A DNA stretch of 64,000 nucleotides. Source: DTU053 sp012520115. GTDB lineage: Bacteria > Bacillota > Clostridia > Oscillospirales > Acutalibacteraceae. The notes beneath the pieces are model-generated. The model did not search any database. It was not told the DNA's origin and saw only the letters and a list, made by a program, of their open reading frames with translations. Shown here in pieces: positions 33,933 to 41,302 of the stretch. The translations under genes and the position numbers were made by a program. Positions within the stretch are counted from its first letter, which is position 1. The number at the start of each line of letters is the position of its first letter. The stretch covers positions 372,001 through 436,000 of the forward strand of contig JBMNNB010000001.1 of the NCBI GenBank assembly GCA_050953725.1, given 5' to 3'.

Positions 33933-36887
33933 TCATTTCTGGCTCAATACATAGTTCTCAATGCCCTTTGCCGCCGCCTTTGCAAGCACCTCCTGATACT
34001 GGGGATTTATAAGCACGTTGCAGTCGGATGCATTGGTCAGAAAGCCGAATTCGATAAGCACCGACGGGCATTCCTCAATCCTTGTAACATTGAAGGGCTT
34101 GAACTTCACGCCCCTGTCGACCTTATTGTAGGCAGTGCTGTCGGGCGTGTAGATGACATTCCTGTATGCGCTTACAAGCTCCTTATGAATCGAGTCCGCA
34201 AGGGGCTTTGAGAAGGCCCTGTAATAGAAGCTGTGAGTACCCGAAAGGCTTGAGGATTCAGAGCCGTCGCAGTGAACGCTGACATATAAATCTGGGTTCT
34301 TCTTTTTTGCAAATAGGGCGCGCTCTTCTCTCGGCATATCCACGTCCTGCGTGCGGGTAAAGATGACCGTTGCGCCCTTTGCCTCAAGCTCCCTTTTCAT
34401 AATGGTGGCGAGCTTGATGTTAATCTCTTTTTCGTTAAGATTAGGATAAACCGAATATGTGCCCGGGTCCTTTTTGCCGCCGTGACCGGGGTCAAGCATA
34501 ATGGTCATGCCCGAAAGTGATGTTATCTTCTGCTTAAAGGATATCTTTATATAGCCGTCGCTTGTGACTGTCATGGAGTAGCCGTAGAATTTGCCCGCCT
34601 CTCTTAAATTAAGGCGCAGGACTTTCAGAGAATTCTCCTTTCCAGCAAGCCACTGTGCATCCTTTAATACGCTGTTTTCAGAGAATTCGGGCTTACCCGA
34701 AACCCTGTCTGTGTAATAGAACAGGAAATCTATATAGGAGGACGTGAAGGAGCTTACATTGAAGGGTCTGCCCTCAAAGCCCACATGGTAGTTCTGGGGC
34801 TTTAATTCCGCATTTATCGGCACAAGCCAGTCGGTCTTAATATATATGTCCGTTGTCTTGCCGTTTTCGGTCTTAATAATCTGAAGATTATTAAGGGGCA
34901 TTTTGTATGCGTTTGCGGCGAGCTTTGCGTCCTTTGAGTAAATCTTCCTGCCCGACCTTAAGAGATAATGCTCCTGTCCGTTATATGTAGCAATGCCCGT
35001 GACATAGTCTATGCTGCCCTTGAGTAGGGGGGTGAGCCTCGGGTCGGACTTGTCGCTGGGCTCGGAAAGTGCCGTAGCCTCGGCGTAATCACGGGTAACG
35101 ATGCAGATTTTATCCTGCCCCAAAGCGTGGTCTGTGTAGGGATTTAACAGCGACTTGTACGGATAAGCCGAATCAGCCGCCTTTATTTCAGCCTCGGACA
35201 GATTATATTTAGAAAAGCCGTTGTTCTCATTGGTGACGATAATCTCTCCGCCCTGAATCGTGTCGGTAAAGCCGTTCTGCTGTGCATAGACGGTGATTTT
35301 GCCGAGACTCTGCCTTGTAGTCGAAATCTCCGGCAGAGTGTATTCGCCTATGAAGGTGGCAAAATCCACAATGCCCTCGCCCTTGCCGAAAAGGTCGCTG
35401 TCCGTCGCTTTCAGCGACACCTTTGCATTGCCGATTTTAGCATAGACTGTGGCATCCTTCTTTGAGTAAGCCGCAATTTCAATCTTAGTACCCACGGGGG
35501 CGGTGGTCTTGTCGGAGGGGCTTACCTCCTGAAGCAGATCTATTGTATAAGTAATTGTATATTTAAACTCCTTGCCCTTATGCTTAAAGACAAAGCTGTT
35601 GTCGCCGGGCTTGAGATTCACCTCCAGAGAGAACAGGCCGTCGGCGGTTCTCTCAATGGGCTTGTCGTTCATAAATACAAGGCTTGTGGGGTCGCTGACG
35701 CCGATAAAGCTGAAAGCCTGCTTTTCAGTCTTAACCTTCTGAGTGGCGGGTGAGGTGAGTTTTAATTCCTTTGCGGCGATTTCGGAATTGCTCGTACCGC
35801 TGTAAAATGCGGCAATCGCCGAGGCACTGCCCAGAATATCTGACTTTAATTCTTTATAGGAATAAAAAGCACTGCCCGAAATTCTGTCGAGGCCGTCAAT
35901 AGCTTTAAGCTGCTCAATAATTTCTTTCGAGGAATCAAAGCCGCCCTTGCCGTCATGCAGGAAATCAAGATGATGCGAGAAATATATAAAGGATTTACTG
36001 TCAAGCGAATTCCACCAGCCTGCAATCTCAGAGAAAGGTGAGTCCGTGTCGGTAGTCGATGTAGCGGCGTCAACAAGGATGAAATCCGCAAGTCCGGTTA
36101 TCGCCCAGTCCCTTGTATCAGCAAAGCCTTTAAGCGACTCATATGAGTATGCTGTCTTACTGCCAAGCTCATTTGAGGAGGAATTCGCCCAGACGGGGGA
36201 AACCGACAGCCCCAGAGCCTTGCCGCCGAAGTTACTTTTAAACTTCTCCGAAAAGTCCTTCAGAGCCGCTGTCAGCGCCTTAGTGTTATCTTCATCGGTG
36301 CCGACCGCAACATTCAGCTTGTCTGCACCTTTAAGCAAAAGAGCATCAACGGAGGAGATAACGGACAAAACATCCTTCACAGCATCAAAGTCAAAGACAA
36401 AGCTGTTATTCTTGCCGAAATAATAAGCCGCATCAATGCAGCCGACCACAAAAAGCCCCCTGCTTTTTGCCTCGTCAGCCACAATGCCGGCTATATCCAC
36501 GTCAATTTTATTTATTTTTATCTGCTTTTTCTCCCCGTCTACAGTCAGCGGGGTAATAATCGCATTAAATCCGAGTGATTTTACGGCGTCAAGATGCTCT
36601 TTTATTTCCTCAACCGTCAGCTTCTGCGCAGGGGACAAATCATCAAGGGGCGAAAACCAGACCGCCTTTAAGTCCTTCATTGCTGTATGAATATCCGCAG
36701 ACACCGGAGCCTCGGTCACCTCCACATCGGTGATGCCCGGTGCAGTCTCCCTGAGGCTTATTCTATCGGTAATTATAAGAAAGCCGACAACAGCAGAAGA
36801 AAAGACAATCAGCCCGAGAACTAACAGACTTATCGTGATTTTCTTACTCTTGCTTAAAGCCTTAGCCTTTTCTATTATGCTTTTCAA
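33933..36887 (-). CDS. Membrane-anchored N-acetylmuramoyl-L-alanine amidase with glycosidase-like N-terminal domain
   Basis: A 984-residue envelope protein. A basic N-terminus and one hydrophobic segment (about 17-40) give an uncleaved anchor or signal. Residues about 70-370 resemble the barrel of GHL10/DUF187-type glycoside hydrolases (LKAVWFSPLDDL, SLGFNAIITPLTVDG). Beta-rich linkers follow. The last 190 residues are an Amidase_3 zinc enzyme: LDPGHGG, the NEKEIN glutamate, SVHCDGS and the catalytic IEFGFLTN. Cutting the MurNAc-peptide bond is the expected activity; the barrel may bind or cut glycan. It starts at TTG 36887 behind GAGAGA. Remodelling at division or sporulation is plausible but not shown. 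Confidence 0.88.
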   Translation of the reverse strand: MKSIIEKAKALSKSKKITISLLVLGLIVFSSAVVGFLIITDRISLRETAPGITDVEVTEAPVSADIHTAMKDLKAVWFSPLDDLSPAQKLTVEEIKEHLDAVKSLGFNAIITPLTVDGEKKQIKINKIDVDIAGIVADEAKSRGLFVVGCIDAAYYFGKNNSFVFDFDAVKDVLSVISSVDALLLKGADKLNVAVGTDEDNTKALTAALKDFSEKFKSNFGGKALGLSVSPVWANSSSNELGSKTAYSYESLKGFADTRDWAITGLADFILVDAATSTTDTDSPFSEIAGWWNSLDSKSFIYFSHHLDFLHDGKGGFDSSKEIIEQLKAIDGLDRISGSAFYSYKELKSDILGSASAIAAFYSGTSNSEIAAKELKLTSPATQKVKTEKQAFSFIGVSDPTSLVFMNDKPIERTADGLFSLEVNLKPGDNSFVFKHKGKEFKYTITYTIDLLQEVSPSDKTTAPVGTKIEIAAYSKKDATVYAKIGNAKVSLKATDSDLFGKGEGIVDFATFIGEYTLPEISTTRQSLGKITVYAQQNGFTDTIQGGEIIVTNENNGFSKYNLSEAEIKAADSAYPYKSLLNPYTDHALGQDKICIVTRDYAEATALSEPSDKSDPRLTPLLKGSIDYVTGIATYNGQEHYLLRSGRKIYSKDAKLAANAYKMPLNNLQIIKTENGKTTDIYIKTDWLVPINAELKPQNYHVGFEGRPFNVSSFTSSYIDFLFYYTDRVSGKPEFSENSVLKDAQWLAGKENSLKVLRLNLREAGKFYGYSMTVTSDGYIKISFKQKITSLSGMTIMLDPGHGGKKDPGTYSVYPNLNEKEINIKLATIMKRELEAKGATVIFTRTQDVDMPREERALFAKKKNPDLYVSVHCDGSESSSLSGTHSFYYRAFSKPLADSIHKELVSAYRNVIYTPDSTAYNKVDRGVKFKPFNVTRIEECPSVLIEFGFLTNASDCNVLINPQYQEVLAKAAAKGIENYVLSQK

Positions 36888-36925
36888 TTCTCTCTCATCC
36901 CGTCGAATAGTATAAGTTTAAAAGT

Positions 36926-37792
36926 TCAGCCCGATTCAGGAAACTCATCCGGTGCTTCAAGCTTTACAAAGAAAGAGTGTGTGTCGACCCTGTCAAAGTG
37001 CTGCCGGAATTTAATCGTAAACAGCCCCATGTTCGAGCACTCCCTGCAGTAAAAGAGCGCACGGAAGGCCTGGTTTACGCATTTCCATTCGCTAAGGCGC
37101 TGCATGGGCTTGTTGCAGTTCTGACAGTTGCACTGCATAAGGCTCCTGTCGATATGCGGGTCACGAAGGTTCGTGATATTGTGTACCTTGAATTTAAGCT
37201 TCTTATAAAAATTCTCGTCGCAGACCTGAATGAAGCTTGCAATCTTTTCCTCGTTGAATATCTTTTTAATGCACCTAAGCTCCAGCAGACTGTCCTCCAG
37301 TGCTCTGTGTGAGGAGTATTCGGAGGCGTCGATTCCGCTGAGTGCGGCGGCGGAAATAAGCCCTATCTGCTTTGAGGAGGGCAGCCCGTAGTAGTGCTGA
37401 AAGTACTTCTGCATGTCGAGATATTTCTTTAAGAAGGGAACCCTCTCATCGTTATTGAAGTATAAAAAATTATCGGACAAGACCCTGACATCCGAATCGC
37501 CCCAGGACATAATGACCACATCTCTGTCGCCGAGCCACCTTTCAAAATCCGCAAAGGCCTTTGAGAAAGGCACGCCGCCCCTTATGTCCTCGTTTGAAAT
37601 ATTGGTCAGAGCCTTGACCCTGTTAGTCAGTCTTTTTCCAAGCTGAGCCTTGATTATAGTCGAGAAAGTGTCTATAACCTCAAAATCGCTGTCAATCATG
37701 ACAGCGCCGATTTCGATTATTTCGTTTATAAAGCTCTTTGATTTCAAAGAATATGAGCTGTTCCATTCAAGGTCTAAAACCACATAATACAT
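36926..37792 (-). CDS. DEDDh 3'-5' exonuclease (KapD/ExoX-like) with C-terminal cysteine cluster
   Basis: A 288-residue nuclease. The exonuclease core has the first acidic pair in VVLDLEW near residue 6, NEIIEIGAVMID near 25, the middle aspartate in MSWGDSDVRVL near 100, and HRALEDSLLEL near 170 with the catalytic His and Asp. The C-terminal about 75 residues carry CNCQNC and CREC, a zinc-ribbon-like array not part of the standard fold. The start at ATG 37792 (MYYVVLDLEW) has GAGTGG upstream; a longer TTG frame would use that site as coding. RNA or DNA as substrate cannot be decided. Confidence 0.85.
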   Translation of the reverse strand: MYYVVLDLEWNSSYSLKSKSFINEIIEIGAVMIDSDFEVIDTFSTIIKAQLGKRLTNRVKALTNISNEDIRGGVPFSKAFADFERWLGDRDVVIMSWGDSDVRVLSDNFLYFNNDERVPFLKKYLDMQKYFQHYYGLPSSKQIGLISAAALSGIDASEYSSHRALEDSLLELRCIKKIFNEEKIASFIQVCDENFYKKLKFKVHNITNLRDPHIDRSLMQCNCQNCNKPMQRLSEWKCVNQAFRALFYCRECSNMGLFTIKFRQHFDRVDTHSFFVKLEAPDEFPESG

Positions 37793-37946
37793 AAAAGCAC
37801 CACTCAAGCAAAATCATTAAATAGTCTACCATATAAGGAGATTTAATACAATTACAAAATTTAACAAAAAACTATCATATATTACACGTAAATATAAAAT
37901 AATCGAAACTTCAGCCAAGGTATAAAGCTTATTATGGGTATTTTCC

Positions 37947-37975
37947 TTGATTTTATGACCCGCATTTACTATACT
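37947..37975 (+). promoter_or_regulatory. Sigma-A promoter of the metallophosphoesterase gene
   Basis: TTGATT (37947-37952), 17-bp spacer, TATACT (37970-37975), 40 bp before the start codon. Confidence 0.75.
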
Positions 37976-38015
37976 TTAAGCTAAGATTCGCAAAAAAGAG
38001 GTCTTGGAGGTCACA

Positions 38016-39659
38016 ATGATAGACAGCAGCAATTTTGTAAAACCGCATCTCGGCTCAACCCCACAGCCGGACCACATAATGCTCAGCATCTGCGGCGATG
38101 CAAAGACGAGCATGTGCGTCACATGGAGGACCAGCACGGATGTCAAATCCGGCTACCTTGAGTATTATCCCGAAGGCGGCGGCGAGAAGGTAAGAGTCGA
38201 GGCAATTACCAAGGAATTTAAGTCCGATATCGACATAAGCAATATACACTGGGGCATAGCAACCGGACTAAAGCCCGGCACCAGATACAGATATACCTGC
38301 GGCGACGAAACGCACAGGAGCGAGGAATACAGCTTTGAAACCGAGCCGGAGAACCTTAATAAGTTCAAGTTTGTCATAATCACCGACCAGCAGAACGGCT
38401 CGCCCCACCATGACCCCTCCTATGCTCCCATGAGAGCGGCCCTGCTTGACGCCTTCGAGAAGCACCCGGACATCCGCTTTATCTTCACCGCCGGCGACAA
38501 TACCAACGACGGCCAGAACGAGCTTCAGTGGAATACAATGTTCCGTGGGCTGAAGGGCATTGTTGAGAGCTACCCTTACATGATGTGCACGGGCAACCAC
38601 GACAACAGGGGCTTTAAGCAGTATCTTCCTGAGCCGGTGGGCAAGTTCTATCTGATGCATGCCGATTTCTTCGACGCTCAGTTTGAATATTCATACCCCA
38701 AGAACGGCCCGGAGGAGTTTGAAACCGAAAATTACTCTTTTGACTACGGCAATGTCCACTTTGCGGTGTTCGGCATAAACCGTCAGGACCTTGTGGGCGA
38801 GTGGCTGTATGACGACCTTCAGAAGAGCGACAAGACATGGAAGATAGGCGCATACCACTTCCCCATATACCCCGTAATGCCCGAGGGCGTCAACGACGAC
38901 TCATACCCGTGGCTTCAGAAGGGTATAGAGGAAGGCCGCCTTGACATACTGTTTGCAGGCCATGAGCACTCCCTTGCAAGAACATATCCCATGAAGGACG
39001 AGCAGATGTATGACAGACCCTCCGAGGGAACGATTCACTACATAGCCGGCAATGCGGGCAGGAATATATTCTGCACGAACGCCCGCAAGATATGGCACCC
39101 CTATTTCTACCCGCAGGAGGAGAGCATATACTGCTACATAATCGCAGAGGTCGACCATAATGTCCTGACCCTGACTGCATATCTTGAGGACGGCAGAATA
39201 GCGGATGTACTTGTAATCGACAAGGGTAAGGACTTGATGCTGCCTTATGCTCCCGCCCCGATTTTCAAGAGAACCAAGATGAGCTTTAAGGGTCTTATTC
39301 CCGACCTTGCAATCCGTGACCTCTATGTGGAGGAAAAGGACGGCAAGCTGTACTGCGCCTTCGGAGCCTTAATGCAGAGCATAGGCGGCGAGGTCGTCAG
39401 AACGAAGGACAGTGTTAAAATAAGCGTTTACAGGCAGACTGCCACCTTCACCGTCGGCAGCGACACAGCTGTCTGCGCCGATGGGGACAGAAAGCTCTCC
39501 GGCGTGCCTTACATGCACGAAAAGGGTCAGATTTATGTTCCCGTAGCGGATGCGGCGGAAATCTTCGGTATGGTCTGGCAGCATGCAAAGCGAAACAACC
39601 TTATAAACTTCGACTACCAGTCCGAAAGACGACCAATGACAAAGCATCCTGAAGAATAG
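38016..39659 (+). CDS. Metallophosphoesterase with N-terminal Ig/FN3-like domain and C-terminal add-on
   Basis: About 547 residues, built like purple acid phosphatases. An Ig/fibronectin-like domain (about 20-115) with MCVTWRT and LKPGTRYRYTCG leads to a calcineurin-type core with ITDQQ, TAGDNTNDGQN near 157, TGNHDNRG near 190 and AGHEHS near 310. The last about 120 residues resemble the copper-amine-oxidase-N/stalk type often found on clostridial surface enzymes. No signal peptide precedes the domain: ATG 38016 follows TTGGAGGT closely, and the upstream TTG only overlaps that site. A secreted-type architecture without a signal is odd. The substrate is unknown. A hairpin terminator follows. 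Confidence 0.85.
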   Translation: MIDSSNFVKPHLGSTPQPDHIMLSICGDAKTSMCVTWRTSTDVKSGYLEYYPEGGGEKVRVEAITKEFKSDIDISNIHWGIATGLKPGTRYRYTCGDETHRSEEYSFETEPENLNKFKFVIITDQQNGSPHHDPSYAPMRAALLDAFEKHPDIRFIFTAGDNTNDGQNELQWNTMFRGLKGIVESYPYMMCTGNHDNRGFKQYLPEPVGKFYLMHADFFDAQFEYSYPKNGPEEFETENYSFDYGNVHFAVFGINRQDLVGEWLYDDLQKSDKTWKIGAYHFPIYPVMPEGVNDDSYPWLQKGIEEGRLDILFAGHEHSLARTYPMKDEQMYDRPSEGTIHYIAGNAGRNIFCTNARKIWHPYFYPQEESIYCYIIAEVDHNVLTLTAYLEDGRIADVLVIDKGKDLMLPYAPAPIFKRTKMSFKGLIPDLAIRDLYVEEKDGKLYCAFGALMQSIGGEVVRTKDSVKISVYRQTATFTVGSDTAVCADGDRKLSGVPYMHEKGQIYVPVADAAEIFGMVWQHAKRNNLINFDYQSERRPMTKHPEE

Positions 39660-39758
39660 ACCCAATTACCATAATAGCCGAAAAAGTCAGTTTTGATAAT
39701 TTATACGCTAATAAAAAGACAAAAAATTCTTAGTTTTTGACGAAACAGACAGTAATTT

Positions 39759-39795
39759 AAAAGAGATGCATTTCGCTTGCATCTCTTTTGTTGTT
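39759..39795 (+). terminator. Terminator of the metallophosphoesterase gene
   Basis: AAAAGAGATGCA (39759-39770) and TGCATCTCTTTT (39778-39789) form a 12-bp stem followed by GTTGTT. Confidence 0.85.
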
Positions 39796-39799
39796 ATAG

Positions 39800-40230
39800 A
39801 AAACCACTGGTTATGTCAGTGGTTCAAAAGAGCTTAAGCGATGAGGAAGGAATAAAAACTCCTTTTGCTATAATGAATGATGCGGTCTGTCAACTGCATC
39901 AAAAAGCAAAAGGAGGACATTCAGAATGAGCCTGAATGACTTAAACAGTTTATCCCATACGAAGTGGAATTGTAAATACCATATTGTATTTGAGCCGAAG
40001 TATCGAAGCAGAGAATTCTGGTGTAGGGGATACTATGCAGGTACGACTGGAAAGAACACGAGCCGAATTGCAGAATACATCAGGAACCAACTGAAGGAAG
40101 ACCAGATGAGCGAACAACTCACTATGAGTGAAGTCGGCCCGTTCACGGTCGGCAAGTAACAATCTCTACGCAAGTGACAGACCATATTATGCGTCTGAAT
40201 CATCAGCGAGGAACAGAGGGCTTTGCCCGC
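39800..40230 (+). mobile_element. Internally deleted IS200/IS605-group element
   Basis: A short element around a truncated Y1 transposase frame. A subterminal hairpin AACCACTG/CAGTGGTT (39802-39824) lies at the left, as in IS200 left ends, and a small GGGC/GCCC hairpin (40218-40228) at the right. The outer limits are estimates, because IS200 elements have no terminal inverted repeats or target duplications. Confidence 0.65.
39926..40159 (+). pseudogene. tnpA: IS200-type transposase TnpA with central in-frame deletion
   Basis: A 77-codon frame that begins exactly like full-length IS200 TnpA proteins (MSLNDLNSLSHTKWNCKYH, then IVFEPKY). It then jumps directly to their C-terminal block (REFWCRGYYAGT, then IAEYIRNQLKEDQMSEQLTM). 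Intact proteins have about 150 residues, so about 75 are missing, including the HxH half of the HUH metal site; the tyrosine helix AEYIRNQ remains. It cannot transpose alone but could be moved in trans. The ribosome binding site AAAGGAGG is intact. Confidence 0.8.
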
Positions 40231-40235
40231 ATAAG

Positions 40236-40266
40236 CAAAAACGCCCGGTCTCCCGGGCGTTCATTT
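40236..40266 (-). terminator. Terminator of the esterase gene
   Basis: ACGCCCGG (40241-40248) pairs with CCGGGCGT (40253-40260); the minus strand continues with TTTTTG. Confidence 0.88.
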
Positions 40267-40278
40267 TGCCTTTAACTT

Positions 40279-41148
40279 TTAAAAGAACCTTGCCGCATAG
40301 TCACGGACTACCTCAAGGAACTGATCGCTTACATCCTTATCCTTGTCAAGGCCGTGTCCGGAATTCGGATATGTAAGGAAGGTATGCTCAACGCCCAGCT
40401 CGGTGAGCTTTGCGTCCATAGCTACGCCGTTTGAATAGGGCACAATCTCATCCCTAAATCCGAAGCAAAGTATGGTCGGCGGCACATCCGGGGTTGCCTG
40501 ATAATAGGGCGAGGCAGCCTTGATAATGTCGAGGTTATCATCGATGTTTTCCCTTGTAATGGTTACGCCTGTCAGATAAGAGATTATTGACAGCTGATAA
40601 TCGCCGAGCGCTAATTCAAAGCTCGGGTCAAGGAAGTCAACCGGCGGCACCTGACCAATTACAAAGGCAATGGGCAGCGGAGATGTTTCATAATGCGTGT
40701 AAGCATAGAGCAGCGAGAGATGTCCGCCTGCCGAGGCGCCCATTATGGCGATTTTATCAAGCTCGATGCCGTCTTCTGCCGCCTTATCCTTCAGTTTGGC
40801 AATGGCAAGGTCAATGTCCTCAAGCATCTCCACGAAGGTGGCGTTCTGCTGGAACATCCTGTAATTCATCGTGGCTGTGACATAGCCCTCCCTTGAGACA
40901 TTCTGGCAGTACTTTGTGTAGGCGCTCTTATCACCGGAGGCCCAGCCGCCGCCGTGTATGAACAGCATGGCGTCCACGGAATCCGTGATATTCTCGGGCT
41001 TGTCGGGATAATAAATGTCCATTACCTGTCTTTCGGCAGGGCCGTAAGCGATGTTTCTGCTTACCTGAACCTTACCGAATGAAAAGCCGAACAGGGATGC
41101 GAAAAAAGCGATGATTGCGGTGAAGAAAGCTATGATTTTCTGTAACAT
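40279..41148 (-). CDS. Membrane-anchored alpha/beta-hydrolase (BD-FAE-type esterase)
   Basis: A 289-residue hydrolase. A hydrophobic N-terminus (about 3-22) acts as signal or anchor, so the enzyme probably works outside the membrane. The oxyanion motif HGGGW is near residue 66, the nucleophile elbow GASAGG near 135, the acid in GFRDEIVPY near 240, and the histidine in NSGHG near 266. The family includes carbohydrate and feruloyl esterases. The start is ATG 41148 with GGGGG 6-7 nt upstream; a longer GTG frame would put that site inside the gene. It is the only minus-strand gene among its right-hand neighbours. Confidence 0.88.
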   Translation of the reverse strand: MLQKIIAFFTAIIAFFASLFGFSFGKVQVSRNIAYGPAERQVMDIYYPDKPENITDSVDAMLFIHGGGWASGDKSAYTKYCQNVSREGYVTATMNYRMFQQNATFVEMLEDIDLAIAKLKDKAAEDGIELDKIAIMGASAGGHLSLLYAYTHYETSPLPIAFVIGQVPPVDFLDPSFELALGDYQLSIISYLTGVTITRENIDDNLDIIKAASPYYQATPDVPPTILCFGFRDEIVPYSNGVAMDAKLTELGVEHTFLTYPNSGHGLDKDKDVSDQFLEVVRDYAARFF

Positions 41149-41302
41149 ATATTTACCCCCTTTAATCACAGTTTAATTCTAAATTCTGTAAATATCAAGT
41201 ATTTTCCGACATGGTGGCAGATTTTGACTCAAAAAGCGAAAGCATCAGGCAGGATAAGGCATTTCAATGGAGCAATAATAATTCAGCAGAATAAAAAGGG
41301 CG

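Noticed and set aside
40128..40376. 82-codon frame at the right end of the IS200 remnant
   Set aside because: It runs through the esterase terminator and into the antisense of the esterase gene; no homology is recognisable.
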